Positions 36,101 through 44,594 are shown, counted from the stretch's first letter. The stretch: 64,000 nucleotides of DNA from Aquimarina spongiae (GCF_900141785.1 NZ_FQYP01000001.1:434001-498000); one strand, 5' to 3'. Notes: generated by a model not told the origin, from the letters alone. Program-made: numbers and translations.

Positions 36101-36899
36101 AGGACCATCTTCTGCTACTCAAGGAAGCTTCTATATTTTTGTTGAGGCTTCTGGTAACGGAACAGGTTTCCCAAATAAACAAGCAATAATTACTTCCCCT
36201 TGTTTTGATCTATCTGGACTTAGTGCTGCTACGTTCTCATTCAGCTATCATATGTTTGGAGCTAATGATATGGGGAGTATTTCGTTAGAAGTAAGTGACG
36301 ATAACGGTTCTTCTTGGACAAGTGTTTGGAGTGAGACGGGTAACAAAGGAAACTCTTGGTTAAATGCAAGTGTGGACTTAGCATCCTACGTTGGAGAAAG
36401 TATTCAAGTACGATTTAATAGAATTACAGGTGGTACATGGCAAGCGGATATCGCTATAGACAATGTTTCTATATCTTCTGGGGGAGGAACATCTACACCA
36501 CCAGCAGATATTTGTGCGGGAGTTGCAGAATATGATAGTTCAAGAGCTTACAGTGCCGGAGACCAGGTAACATTTAGAGGATCGTTGTATGAAAGAACAA
36601 CTACAGGTTGGATTAACTTGGGTACTTGTGGTTCGACTACAGCAGCGGTAGCCGGTACTTTTGTGGATCTTAATGATTTTGATATGTCATTAGCAATTAC
36701 CTTGTATCCAAACCCGGCTAAGAATAACTTATTCATAGCAAGTGCAAACACCAATACTAAAGCATACAGCATCTTTAACACGCTAGGGCAACTAGTTGAC
36801 GAAGGAAATGCTGAAAATGCTATTGATGTTTCACAACTTCAAAATGGATTATATACTATAGTAATTAATGGACAAACTCAACGATTTATTAAAAACTAA
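33105..36899 (+). CDS. T9SS-exported multidomain protein (Asp-box propeller, FnIII, CBM5/12-like, type A sorting domain)
   Basis: A 1264-residue secreted protein. After an N-terminal signal segment (about 8-27), residues about 120-860 hold repeated Asp-box motifs (DGGNSWQAL, DGGSTWSRI, NSGNSWSQI, NDGGANWLN), as in BNR/VPS10 propellers. About 861-950 is a fibronectin III domain (PSTPTGLSAS to NTASATTTG). About 964-1125 is a MAM/jelly-roll-like region. About 1135-1176 resembles a family 5/12 chitin-binding module (YDSSRAYSAGDQVTFRGSLY). The last about 70 residues (LYPNPAKNNLFI to TQRFIKN) are a T9SS type A sorting domain. It probably binds or degrades a polymer outside the cell; no catalytic site is assignable. 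Confidence 0.92.
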   Translation: MKRKLFRPIALGLGLVVTLLIYTLTAPKTEKSQNQNDDIVNLRAQHAEHLSNSPFKNTLQLSKKERKAQGLPPNRYFEQMWELTMNPKSGRTHPENIFSLQEQLKAKFAKRAPGDDPNNPWIERGPNDIGGRTRAIMFDPNDSSNRRVFAGGVSGGLWVNDNITSSTSQWSRVQNVPGNLSVTSITVDPRNSNIWYVGTGEQYTAGDVVGNGVYRSTDGGNSWQALSIPAAGAATFSFNANNLFLSGLFYVNDVVAWNNTSQNRTELFVGVGAHVYGDASNPSNWLGLQTAGLYRSVDGGSTWSRIESSNLAFDFQGTNYYMIPNDFEVGADNTLWMGTITTPGIGGGGGGRVFSSTNGGTWTEAAASPLTDSNRVEIEVSATDANKLYALTQGSTDPVHIYRTTNKFASVTETALPNDADGGIPANDFTRGQAFYDLMIEADPNNDDIVYVGGIDLFRSTNSGNSWSQISKWSNNSGLASLSVSLVHADQHAMTFRPGNSNQAIFGNDGGVYYASDLSRGSTSSVFGARNSNFNVTQYVKAGIGPNGTNDVTGIFTAGAQDNGSQAFRNASAGINGSEELSDGDGFYTFVDKDGQYMTATFTNNVIYRYNLPWDGRGRRQGGATTILNERTTGDFVNQMGYDSDANFLLSNASSGGSFSIKTIDVARNRNDNITNTVLTAKPTAFIASPFANNTWYVGAADGKLFRLTNVGLGTASWTEITTPFVGSVSSVRLGATANDIMVSIHNYGVTSVWFSNDGGANWLNKEGNLPDIPVRDILQNPLDRNEVILATQLGVWVTTNFNEANPNWEQAYNGMSDASVTSFDYWAKNGNDNDNVIIASTYGRGVFTGSFTSNAVADTQVPSTPTGLSASNIAETTLTLSWNAATDNVGVVGYDIYQGNSVLGSVTGTTANITGLTANTAYQFRVKAKDAAGNESGFSNTASATTTGGSTGGSGCVSGISSFPYNEGFENTIGSWSQSTADDLNWTVDASGTPSRDTGPSSATQGSFYIFVEASGNGTGFPNKQAIITSPCFDLSGLSAATFSFSYHMFGANDMGSISLEVSDDNGSSWTSVWSETGNKGNSWLNASVDLASYVGESIQVRFNRITGGTWQADIAIDNVSISSGGGTSTPPADICAGVAEYDSSRAYSAGDQVTFRGSLYERTTTGWINLGTCGSTTAAVAGTFVDLNDFDMSLAITLYPNPAKNNLFIASANTNTKAYSIFNTLGQLVDEGNAENAIDVSQLQNGLYTIVINGQTQRFIKN

Positions 36900-36924
36900 C
36901 ATATAGTGTACTAATTATAGTAGG

Positions 36925-36956
36925 AAAGCCTTGAATACTTGTATTCAAGGCTTTTT
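36925..36956 (+). terminator. Rho-independent terminator after the T9SS protein
   Basis: AAAGCCTTGAATAC and GTATTCAAGGCTTT form a near-perfect 14-base stem with a 2-base loop and a T5 run, 26 bases past the stop. Confidence 0.85.
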
Positions 36957-36990
36957 CATTTGTACTCATTTATCTTCTGAAATGAGGAAT

Positions 36991-37018
36991 AAAAAAAGCC
37001 TTCATGTATCATGAAGAC
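36991..37018 (-). terminator. Minus-strand terminator for the gene at 37047
   Basis: On the minus strand GTCTTCATG-ata-CATGAAGGC is followed by seven T. It terminates the two-gene minus-strand unit and stands back to back with the plus-strand terminator at 36925. Confidence 0.8.
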
Positions 37019-37046
37019 CCAGCGAAATAGGTAATGGTTAGTGTTA

Positions 37047-37577
37047 CTATTTCTGCTTTAATTTTTCTGCTTGTTTGGTCCAATGATCTCTCTCAATTCG
37101 ACCGGGGAAAAATTGAATAAGTTGTGTAACTGTTTCAATATCCTCGGCGGTAAATCGGCTAATTTGATCAAACGTGTAAATCCCTATTCCGTTTAATTTT
37201 TCCTCAATAAATGGACCAATACCACTTATTAACTTCAAATCATCCTTTTGAGAAGCATCTGCTTCACCAAAACTAGCAAAATTCAATTTAGGTTGCTCTC
37301 CTGTATGAGCTGGTGTACTCGAAATAGGAATACCACCTTGATCTCTGGTTTTAATCGCTTTAATTTCAGTTTCTGAAGAAGCTTTGTTCGAGAATGTCGA
37401 TTTGGCTTTAGTATATTCGGCATTTTTCAATATCGAATTTTGTCGTTGACATTCTTCGAGTTCAGCTTTGTATTTATTTTTTAGTGCCCATCGGGATAAT
37501 AGCCATCCTAACAAAAATGCTAGGAATAGTAGTAAAAGCAGACACCACCAATTGGCTTCGTTTAAAAATTCTAACAT
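37047..37577 (-). CDS. Membrane-anchored protein with helix-hairpin-helix-like C-terminus
   Basis: A 176-residue protein. One N-terminal helix (about 10-30, WWCLLLLLFLAFLLGWLLS) anchors it, followed by a charged linker. The last 60 residues contain LKLISGIGPFIEEKLNGIGI and TAEDIETV, the pattern of helix-hairpin-helix domains also found as free modules beside respiratory-complex and ribosomal proteins. Nucleic acid binding is not implied for a membrane-linked protein; a protein-protein role is equally possible. It lies 12 bases after the OmpA-type gene and forms a unit with it. Confidence 0.8.
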   Translation of the reverse strand: MLEFLNEANWWCLLLLLFLAFLLGWLLSRWALKNKYKAELEECQRQNSILKNAEYTKAKSTFSNKASSETEIKAIKTRDQGGIPISSTPAHTGEQPKLNFASFGEADASQKDDLKLISGIGPFIEEKLNGIGIYTFDQISRFTAEDIETVTQLIQFFPGRIERDHWTKQAEKLKQK

Positions 37578-37589
37578 AGTTGTGGTTAT

Positions 37590-38513
37590 TTAATTTACAA
37601 TGATTTCTATTCTTCTGTTTTTTGCTCTGTTTTCTTCACTGGTATTAGGAACAATAGGATTAGATTCTCCTTTTGAAGTAGCCTTTACCTTATTAGCGTC
37701 GATTCCTTGAGATATTAAATACTGTCGTACATTATTGGCGCGCTGTTGTCCAAACCAGAGATTAGCTTCCTCGTCTCCAACATCATCGGTATGCCCAATC
37801 ACGCGTACGCTTTTATCTGGATATTTGTTGAGATAGCTCTTCAATTCCAGAGTGTAGTTAGATAACGTAGCATCAGGTTTGAATGTCTTCTCACCAAAAT
37901 TGGAATATAAGGTTCTGTTAGCTACACTTTTCTCTACTTCAACAGTACGTTCTTCGGTTAATGTTTTAAAAAGTAATGAAATACCTCCTGTATGATTACC
38001 ATCAGCATTGTATTCATAATCTTTTACCTCGCTAGAAGTACTTATTCTATCAGAATTAATCCCTGATTTTATGAATAAGTCTTTCATAAAAGTGGCTCGA
38101 GCCAATCCAAGTTCATCTTCTGTGTTGTTTTCCTCTGAGGTTTCATAACCAGTAATCAAAAGTTCTTTGTTTTGATTTTTTCCGAGATAATCCGCAACCA
38201 AATCGCCAATATCAGCAACGGCATCTGGTATAAATACATCACCGTTTTTGTTATTGATTTGAAGTTGACCTTTGAGAGTTAGTGCATCTTGATCGTCATC
38301 ATCTTTGATAACAAAATTGAGTTTCTGTTGTTCGATAGCGGCAATGCTATCTTCGTAAGCTTTCCTTGCAGCAGCTTCGCGTTCGAGTCTAATTTTCTCC
38401 TCGTTTTTTAGGTTTTGTCCGGTTTCCCGAGCGCACCAATCGCAAGAATAATACCACCACATTGCCAGCCATGCGAATAGCAAAAAGATAAGAAATGAAA
38501 TGATTTTTTTCAT
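37590..38513 (-). CDS. OmpA family protein with two tandem OmpA-like domains
   Basis: A 307-residue envelope protein starting at ATG 38513; an upstream frame extension of 17 residues lacks signal-peptide character. A membrane helix (about 4-21) and a charged Glu/Lys/Arg/Ala-rich segment (about 30-62) precede two peptidoglycan-binding-type domains. The second (about 203-307) is canonical: VRVIGHTDDVG, QQRANNVRQYL, ENRAKNRRIEI. The first (about 77-190) has the same topology (LLITGYETSEEN, LARATFMKDLFIKSGI) but lost the HTD and Ser-Arg features, so it probably no longer binds diaminopimelate. The next gene downstream is 12 bases away. Confidence 0.9.
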   Translation of the reverse strand: MKKIISFLIFLLFAWLAMWWYYSCDWCARETGQNLKNEEKIRLEREAAARKAYEDSIAAIEQQKLNFVIKDDDDQDALTLKGQLQINNKNGDVFIPDAVADIGDLVADYLGKNQNKELLITGYETSEENNTEDELGLARATFMKDLFIKSGINSDRISTSSEVKDYEYNADGNHTGGISLLFKTLTEERTVEVEKSVANRTLYSNFGEKTFKPDATLSNYTLELKSYLNKYPDKSVRVIGHTDDVGDEEANLWFGQQRANNVRQYLISQGIDANKVKATSKGESNPIVPNTSEENRAKNRRIEIIVN

Positions 38514-38684
38514 AAGTTGTTGATTAGTATTGTCTTTTAAAGTTATAAAAATGTTTATAATCAACCTATTACGCCAAATAATTATTGAAGATTTATGCTG
38601 ATAAAAAGATTAATAACAAAAAATTAAGTTGAAATGCATTTTGAAAACATATTTTTTTATAAATTCGCGAAGTATTAGAAAACA

Positions 38685-38741
38685 ATGAGAAACATATTTA
38701 TACATCATCACCATTCAAACATATTCGCTCAGGCGTGGTAG
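38685..38741 (+). CDS. hisL: Histidine operon leader peptide (four consecutive His)
   Basis: An 18-codon frame, ATG at 38685 to TAG at 38741, reading MRNIFIHHHHSNIFAQAW. Four consecutive histidine codons (38703-38714), directly upstream of a terminator hairpin and hisG, mark it as a his leader peptide sensing charged tRNA-His by ribosome stalling. A weak -7 like box (TAaaTTCG, 38659-38666) lies upstream with TTTG at 38640. Confidence 0.85.
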   Translation: MRNIFIHHHHSNIFAQAW

Positions 38742-38771
38742 GTTTGGTATGTGTATATAACAAATAAATAA

Positions 38772-38804
38772 AAACCCGTTTGAGCAATTCAAACGGGTTT
38801 TTTG
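38772..38804 (+). terminator. Attenuator terminator upstream of hisG
   Basis: AAACCCGTTTGA and TCAAACGGGTTT form a perfect 12-base stem with a 5-base loop, followed by a T-run, ending about 50 bases before the hisG ATG. Confidence 0.9.
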
Positions 38805-38854
38805 TTTTCTATCAACTCGTTTGGTTTGATCTAACACAACAACAAAAAATTAAA

Positions 38855-39712
38855 ATGTCAAAAATTAAAATTGCTATTCAGAAAAGCGGTCGGCTTAATG
38901 AAGACTCTGTAAAAATTCTAAAAGATTGCGGTATTTCAATTGATAATGGGAAAGATCAATTAAAAGCACAGACTCGCAATTTTCCTATGGAGGTAATGTT
39001 TCTTCGAAACGGAGATATCCCTCAATATTTAAGAGATGGAGTAGTGGATATTGCTATTATAGGAGAAAATGTGCTGATAGAAAAAGGACAGGATATTTCT
39101 ATAGCTGAACGTTTAAATTTTTCTAAATGTAAAGTTTCTCTGGCGGTACCCAAAGAATTTGAATACAATTCTATTCAGGATTTGGATGGTAAAAAAATTG
39201 CAACTTCTTACCCCAATACAGTAAATCAATTCCTGGCACAAAAGGGAATCACTGCAGAGCTTCACCAGATATCTGGATCTGTAGAAATTGCACCTAATAT
39301 TGGTCTTGCAGATGCAATCTGTGATATCGTGTCTAGTGGTAGTACCTTGTTCAAAAACAATCTAAAAGAGGTAGAAGTAATGTTAACTTCTGAGGCAGTA
39401 CTAGCAGTTTCTCCAAAAATTTCTGAGGAGTCTAAAAAGATTTTGGAAAAACTACAATTCAGAATACAAGCAGTTCTAAAAGCACGAAATTCAAAATACG
39501 TACTGTTGAATGCTCCTAATGAGAAAATAGAAAATATCGTTAAAATATTACCTGGAATGCGAAGTCCAACGGTATTACCATTGGCGGAAAAAGGATGGAG
39601 TTCGATACATACCGTAGTAGAAAAGAATAAGTTCTGGGATATCCTCGACGAACTAAAATCTGAAGGAGCTGAAGGAATATTGGTTTGCCCAATAGAAAAA
39701 ATGGTGCTTTAA
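38855..39712 (+). CDS. hisG: ATP phosphoribosyltransferase, long form
   Basis: A 285-residue HisG catalysing the first, feedback-inhibited step of histidine synthesis from ATP and PRPP. The start is ATG at 38855 (MSKIKIAIQKSGRL); reading further upstream would run through the attenuator hairpin. Catalytic-domain segments are IAIQKSGRLNEDS and ADAICDIVSSGSTLFKNNL, the PRPP-binding loop. The C-terminal 75 residues (GMRSPTVLPLAEKGW onward) are the ACT-like histidine-binding domain of the long form, so no HisZ is needed. Confidence 0.97.
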   Translation: MSKIKIAIQKSGRLNEDSVKILKDCGISIDNGKDQLKAQTRNFPMEVMFLRNGDIPQYLRDGVVDIAIIGENVLIEKGQDISIAERLNFSKCKVSLAVPKEFEYNSIQDLDGKKIATSYPNTVNQFLAQKGITAELHQISGSVEIAPNIGLADAICDIVSSGSTLFKNNLKEVEVMLTSEAVLAVSPKISEESKKILEKLQFRIQAVLKARNSKYVLLNAPNEKIENIVKILPGMRSPTVLPLAEKGWSSIHTVVEKNKFWDILDELKSEGAEGILVCPIEKMVL

Positions 39713-39736
39713 TAATCACAATAGACTTAGATCATC

Positions 39737-40156
39737 ATGTACACCATTTCCTTAATACCAAATAGCAATATAGATAGTATACTACCACTCCTACAAGAGT
39801 TGAATCCTAAAGTGGAATTGAAAACCTTAAAGGCTCGTTTAGACGATATGCTACAATCTAATTATGAGTGTGTTGGGGTTTATGATCAAAATAAATTAAT
39901 TGGTGTTTCTGGTTTGTGGTTCTTAACCAAGTATTATGTGGGGAAACATGTAGAACCAGATAATGTTTACATTCTTCCAGAATACCAAGGCAAAGGAATC
40001 GGAAAGTTATTGATGAATTGGATATTTGATTATGCCAGAAGTAAAGGATGCGTAGCTTCCGAACTAAACTGTTATGTAAATAATACTTCTGGACAGAAGT
40101 TTTGGTTGGATCAAGGTTATGAATTGATAGCCTATCACTATCAAAAACAATTATAA
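39737..40156 (+). CDS. GNAT acetyltransferase inside the his operon
   Basis: A 139-residue GNAT protein with the acetyl-CoA loop EYQGKGIGKLLMNW (about 85-98) and C-terminal NNTSGQKFWLDQGYE. It lies 24 bases after hisG and 28 bases before hisD, so it must be on the his transcript. It has no known role in histidine synthesis. The substrate is unknown. Confidence 0.88.
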   Translation: MYTISLIPNSNIDSILPLLQELNPKVELKTLKARLDDMLQSNYECVGVYDQNKLIGVSGLWFLTKYYVGKHVEPDNVYILPEYQGKGIGKLLMNWIFDYARSKGCVASELNCYVNNTSGQKFWLDQGYELIAYHYQKQL

Positions 40157-40184
40157 ATTCGACCAATTAATAGTAAAAGAACAA

Positions 40185-41474
40185 ATGAAAAAAATATATA
40201 ATCCAGAAATAAAAGAGTGGGGAGAACTATTAAAACGACCTACTCAAACTATAGCAGATATTGAAGACACTGTCTTGCAGATTTTTGATGAAGTAAAAGC
40301 TGAAGGGGATGAAGTTATTAATGCGTATACTCAAAAATTTGACAAGGTGGCTATCCAAAACATCTTGGTTACTCCTGCTGAAGTGGAAGAAGCAAAGATG
40401 CTGATCGATGAGGAACTCAAAACGGCTATATTATTGGCAAAATCCAATATCGAAGCATTTCATAATGCACAAAGAACAGAGCGAGTAGCAGTAGATACGA
40501 CTGATGGAGTTTCTTGTTGGCAGGAAAAGAGGGCAATACAAAAAGTAGGACTTTATATTCCTGGGGGAACAGCCCCTTTATTTTCAACGATTTTGATGCT
40601 CGCTGTTCCGGCAAACTTGGCAGGATGCAAAGAGATTGTGTTGTGTTCTCCACCAAATGCTGAAGGTAAAATCCACCCCGCAATATTATTTACTGCAGAT
40701 TTGTGTGGTGTAACAACAATCTGTAAAGCAGGTGGAATTCAAGCCGTAGCAGGGATGACGTTTGGAACCCGATCTATTCCTAAAGTTTATAAAATTTTTG
40801 GTCCGGGTAACCAGTTCGTTACCGTAGCCAAACAACTGGCAACCAAATTTGGTGTGGCCATAGATATGCCTGCTGGCCCTAGTGAATTATTAGTGGTAGC
40901 TGATGATAGTGCAAATCCTGCTTTTGTTGCTTCGGATTTATTGAGCCAAGCAGAGCACGGTAAGGACAGTCAGGTTATTTTGGTATCTACTTCAAAAAGT
41001 ATGATCGAATTGGTAGAAAAAGAAGTGGCAGGGCAATTAGAAAAGTTACCGAGAAAAGAGATTGCAACGGCAGCTATAGAAAACTCTAAATTGATTTATG
41101 TAGAAAATGATCAAATAGCCTTGGACTTAATTAATGAATATGGGCCAGAACACTTTATTGTTTGTGTAGCGAATGAAGATTTCTATGTAGATCAGATCGT
41201 TAATGCAGGATCTGTTTTTATTGGTAATTATACACCAGAGAGTGCAGGGGATTACGCTTCTGGAACCAATCATACCTTGCCTACAAATGGCTATGCAAAG
41301 CAATATAGCGGTGTGAACCTGGATAGCTTTATGAAATCCATGACATTTCAAAAAATATCAAAACAAGGAATAAAGAACATAGGAAATGCTATTGAGTTGA
41401 TGGCTGAAGCAGAGGGGCTTCAAGCACACAAAAATGCAGTCACTTTGCGACTACAAAGCCTATCAGAAAATTAA
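40185..41474 (+). CDS. hisD: Histidinol dehydrogenase
   Basis: A 429-residue zinc- and NAD-dependent HisD, performing the last two oxidations from histidinol to histidine. Family signatures are VGLYIPGGTAPLFST, IFGPGNQFVTVAKQ, DMPAGPSELLVVAD, LLSQAEHGKDSQV and the C-terminal YASGTNHTLPT with the catalytic region. Length matches the norm. It is followed by a non-his gene after 10 bases. Confidence 0.97.
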   Translation: MKKIYNPEIKEWGELLKRPTQTIADIEDTVLQIFDEVKAEGDEVINAYTQKFDKVAIQNILVTPAEVEEAKMLIDEELKTAILLAKSNIEAFHNAQRTERVAVDTTDGVSCWQEKRAIQKVGLYIPGGTAPLFSTILMLAVPANLAGCKEIVLCSPPNAEGKIHPAILFTADLCGVTTICKAGGIQAVAGMTFGTRSIPKVYKIFGPGNQFVTVAKQLATKFGVAIDMPAGPSELLVVADDSANPAFVASDLLSQAEHGKDSQVILVSTSKSMIELVEKEVAGQLEKLPRKEIATAAIENSKLIYVENDQIALDLINEYGPEHFIVCVANEDFYVDQIVNAGSVFIGNYTPESAGDYASGTNHTLPTNGYAKQYSGVNLDSFMKSMTFQKISKQGIKNIGNAIELMAEAEGLQAHKNAVTLRLQSLSEN

Positions 41475-41484
41475 AATTATTGGG

Positions 41485-42324
41485 ATGAATTGTAAAAATT
41501 GTGGACATCAATTAGAAGAAGGATTAGGGTACTGTAATAATTGCGGAGCCAAGGTGATTAGTGAAAGGATTACTTTGAAACAATTGCGAAACGATTTTTT
41601 TAATGATGTTTTGGGATTGGATAATCTGTTTTTAAGAACCATAAGAATTTTTGTAGTAGCACCATATCAGGTGATTTTGGATTATGTTGCTGGTACAAGA
41701 AAACGATACATTAATCCATTTGCTTTTTTAGCGATTGTAGCCGCGATTTCAACATTTGTATTTAATACTTTTTCAGAGGAGTACATTAGTCGGATAGATT
41801 TAACTCAAGATGAATCGATGTATGAAGACATATTTGCCATGATCAATCCAGGAAGGGATAAAAACTCTGCAGAATATCAACAAGAGTATATTGAGTATAG
41901 AGATTCTTCTATTGAAGCAAGTAGAAACATGTATACCTTATTATTACGTTATTTTAATATTTCGGTGTTCTTGTTTACACCGGTATATGCTCTTTTAGCT
42001 TTTTTGGTGTTTGGCAGCAAACCATTTAATTATGGAGAACATTTGGTAGCAAATGCCTACCTGGTGGCCTTTGGGTTGTTGATAGGAACTTTGTTTTTCT
42101 TGGCTTCTGTCGCAATACATCCATCTATATATATGTATAGCTCGATTATCACCATTGCATATTATTTGATTAGTTATAAAAAAATAGCAGAACTATCCAT
42201 TAAAGGAATCCTGTTTAAATTTTTAAAATTCATTTTATTGAGTATTGGGTTTTTAATCGTGATTGGTTTTGTAGCTGTTATACTAGGGTTTTTAGGAGCA
42301 TTAATTTATAATAAGTTATCGTAA
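41485..42324 (+). CDS. DUF3667-type zinc-ribbon membrane protein
   Basis: A 279-residue protein from ATG 41485. A frame extension back to 41434 would overlap hisD and puts the zinc ribbon inside, so it is rejected. The N-terminus is a CxxC-x11-CxxC zinc ribbon (CKNCGHQLEEGLGYCNNCG), followed by LKQLRNDFFNDVLGLDNLFL and RKRYINPFAFLAIVAAIS, the hallmark of DUF3667, then several transmembrane helices (about 80-100, 165-190, 200-235, 245-275). Function is unknown. It separates hisD from hisC. Confidence 0.85.
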   Translation: MNCKNCGHQLEEGLGYCNNCGAKVISERITLKQLRNDFFNDVLGLDNLFLRTIRIFVVAPYQVILDYVAGTRKRYINPFAFLAIVAAISTFVFNTFSEEYISRIDLTQDESMYEDIFAMINPGRDKNSAEYQQEYIEYRDSSIEASRNMYTLLLRYFNISVFLFTPVYALLAFLVFGSKPFNYGEHLVANAYLVAFGLLIGTLFFLASVAIHPSIYMYSSIITIAYYLISYKKIAELSIKGILFKFLKFILLSIGFLIVIGFVAVILGFLGALIYNKLS

Positions 42325-42333
42325 AATACGACA

Positions 42334-43383
42334 ATGAAAAAAATAGAATTTGATATAAACAGAATTGTAAGAGATAATGTAAAAGGCTTACTGCCTTACT
42401 CATCAGCAAGAGATGAATATGTTAGTGATGGGTCAGATATGATTTTTTTGGATGCCAACGAAAATCCTTACGAAAATGGAGTGAATCGTTATCCGGATCC
42501 TCAGCAGCGCAGTCTTAAAGATGCTTTGGCAACTCAAAAAGGAGTGTCGAGTAATCATATGTTGTTAGGTAATGGCAGTGATGAAGTGCTGGATCTTATT
42601 TTTAGGGCATTTTGTGAGCCAAAAAAAGATAATATCATCACATTACCACCGACATATGGGATGTACAAAGTATTAGCTAATACCAATGATATAGAGGAAA
42701 AAAGAGTGTTGTTAACAGAGGATTTTCAGCCTGATCTACCCGGAATTTTTGGTGCTGTAGATGAAAATTCGAAGATCATCTTTTTGTGTTCACCCAATAA
42801 TCCTACAGGAAACTCTTTTGATCCTAAAAAAATAGAAACTATTCTAGAATCATTCAATGGTTTGGTAGTAGTTGACGAAGCTTATATTGATTTTTCTAAA
42901 AAGGAAAGCTGGGTGTCAAATCTTACAAAGTATCCCAATTTGATAGTTACACAAACTTTATCTAAGGCTTATGGTCTTGCTGGGATACGTTTAGGGATTT
43001 GCTATGCCTCTGAAGAGATTGTCCAAATTTTAAACAAAATAAAACCGCCTTATAATGTCAATGAATTGACACAGCAAAGGGCTTTGGATCGTGTATTGGA
43101 TCAGAAAAAAGTAAAAACAGAGATCAGCAATATCCTAGAAGGAAGAGAAAGCCTGGTTAGGGCTCTGTCAGCTGTAGCTTTTGTAGAGACTATATATGAT
43201 ACCGATGCTAATTTTGTTTTAGCAAAAGTTGATGATGCTGACAAGCGATATGCGCAATTATTAGCAAAAGGTATCGTAGTTAGAAATAGAAGCACACAAC
43301 CTTTATGCGAAAATACCCTGCGGTTTACAGTAGGGACTGAAACAGAAAATAAAAAATTAATTAAAACCTTGCAAAACTTGTAA
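42334..43383 (+). CDS. hisC: Histidinol-phosphate aminotransferase
   Basis: A 349-residue PLP enzyme converting imidazole acetol phosphate to histidinol phosphate. The PLP lysine is in TQTLSKAYGLAGIRLG; other landmarks are FLDANENPYENG at the substrate-binding N-terminus, LGNGSDEVLDLIFRAFC and CSPNNPTGN. Length is typical. It starts 9 bases after the DUF3667 gene. Confidence 0.97.
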   Translation: MKKIEFDINRIVRDNVKGLLPYSSARDEYVSDGSDMIFLDANENPYENGVNRYPDPQQRSLKDALATQKGVSSNHMLLGNGSDEVLDLIFRAFCEPKKDNIITLPPTYGMYKVLANTNDIEEKRVLLTEDFQPDLPGIFGAVDENSKIIFLCSPNNPTGNSFDPKKIETILESFNGLVVVDEAYIDFSKKESWVSNLTKYPNLIVTQTLSKAYGLAGIRLGICYASEEIVQILNKIKPPYNVNELTQQRALDRVLDQKKVKTEISNILEGRESLVRALSAVAFVETIYDTDANFVLAKVDDADKRYAQLLAKGIVVRNRSTQPLCENTLRFTVGTETENKKLIKTLQNL

Positions 43384-43422
43384 AGTAACATTTCAGATTT
43401 AAGCTTTACATTATATCTAGAC

Positions 43423-44559
43423 ATGAAAAAGAAAGTATTATTTATAGATAGAGACGGAACAATCATAAAAGAAACAGTAGACGAGCAAATAGATGCATTC
43501 GAAAAGATGATCTTTTACCCAAAGGCATTTACTTATTTGGGGAAAATTGCTAAAGAACTGGATTATGAGCTAGTAATGATTACCAATCAAGATGGTTTGG
43601 GGACAGATGTGTTTCCAGAAGATACCTTCTGGCCAGTACATAATTTTATTTTGAAGTCTTTTGAAAACGAAGGAGTAGTATTCAATAAAGTGTTTTTGGA
43701 TAGAACATTCCCGCATGAGAATGCCAATACCAGAAAACCAGGTACTGGGTTACTTACGGAATATTTTTCGGATGATTATGATCTGGAAAATTCCTTCGTG
43801 ATAGGAGATCGCCTTACCGATATGGAATTAGCCAAAAATCTAGGCGCCAAAGGGATATTTATAAACGATAATACCAACTTGGGAACTGGAGAAATAACCA
43901 TCAATACAAAAGAGCTTGACGAGTATATTGCTTTAGAAAGTAATGATTGGCAACGTATTTACGAGTTTCTAAAATTAGAGGATCGCGTCGCAGAAATTGC
44001 TAGAAAAACCAATGAGACGGATATTTTTATTCAGTTGAATTTGGATGGTACTGGAAAGAGTGATATCTCTACTGGATTAGAATTTTTTGATCACATGTTA
44101 GATCAGATTGCTCGCCATGGGCAAATGGATTTGGTCATCAAAGTCAAAGGAGACCTGGAAGTTGATGAGCATCATACTATTGAAGATACTGCTATTGCAT
44201 TGGGAGAGGTTTTCTCAAAAGCGCTAGCGGATAAATTAGGTATCGAACGTTATGGGTTCTGTTTGCCAATGGATGATTGCCTGGCACAGGTTGCTATTGA
44301 TTTTGGAGGACGGAACTGGTTAGTTTGGGAGGCAGATTTCAAAAGAGAAATGATCGGTAAAATGCCAACAGAGATGTTTTTCCATTTCTTTAAGTCTTTT
44401 ACAGACGGTGCAAAAGCAAATTTAAATATCAAAGCCGAAGGGGTGAACGAACACCATAAGATTGAAGCTATTTTTAAAGCTTTTGCCAAAGCCATTAAAG
44501 TGGCGGTAAAAAGAGATCCGGAAAAAATGATTTTGCCAAGCACAAAAGGAATGTTGTAA
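43423..44559 (+). CDS. hisB: Bifunctional HisB (histidinol-phosphatase / IGP dehydratase)
   Basis: A 378-residue fusion. Residues 1-165 are a HAD phosphatase with the nucleophile motif LFIDRDGT (Asp pair about 8 and 10), [10 protein letters not shown] and [15 protein letters not shown]. Residues about 185-378 are imidazoleglycerol-phosphate dehydratase with the metal motifs [15 protein letters not shown] and [16 protein letters not shown]. The enzyme supplies steps 6 and 8 of the pathway. The fused form is shared with enterobacteria and many Bacteroidota. Confidence 0.97.
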   Translation: MKKKVLFIDRDGTIIKETVDEQIDAFEKMIFYPKAFTYLGKIAKELDYELVMITNQDGLGTDVFPEDTFWPVHNFILKSFENEGVVFNKVFLDRTFPHENANTRKPGTGLLTEYFSDDYDLENSFVIGDRLTDMELAKNLGAKGIFINDNTNLGTGEITINTKELDEYIALESNDWQRIYEFLKLEDRVAEIARKTNETDIFIQLNLDGTGKSDISTGLEFFDHMLDQIARHGQMDLVIKVKGDLEVDEHHTIEDTAIALGEVFSKALADKLGIERYGFCLPMDDCLAQVAIDFGGRNWLVWEADFKREMIGKMPTEMFFHFFKSFTDGAKANLNIKAEGVNEHHKIEAIFKAFAKAIKVAVKRDPEKMILPSTKGML

Positions 44560-44594
44560 AACAAAACAAGCTGTATAATCTTTTTGATAAACAC

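Larger units (their letters stand above)
38685..38804 (+). promoter_or_regulatory. his operon transcription attenuator
   Basis: Four segments can be drawn. CAAAC (38716-38720), just after the His codons, can pair with GTTTG (38742-38746). The stretch with GCTCA (38727-38731) and GGTTT (38741-38745) can pair with TGAGC (38781-38785) and AAACC (38772-38776), the left arm of the terminator, as an antiterminator. The terminator is the hairpin at 38772-38800. Ribosome stalling at His codons would favour the antiterminator; free translation the terminator. The peptide and terminator are seen; the alternative pairing is inference. Confidence 0.75.

Noticed and set aside
38514..38564. 17-residue extension of the OmpA protein
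   Set aside because: The residues are unlike a signal peptide, and MKKIISFLIF at 38513 fits perfectly.
38780..38854. Longer hisG frame starting at a TTG at 38780
   Set aside because: It would run through the attenuator terminator, and the conserved HisG N-terminus starts at ATG 38855.
41434..41484. Longer DUF3667 frame overlapping hisD
   Set aside because: The family starts with its zinc ribbon at ATG 41485; the extra 17 residues are hisD in another frame.
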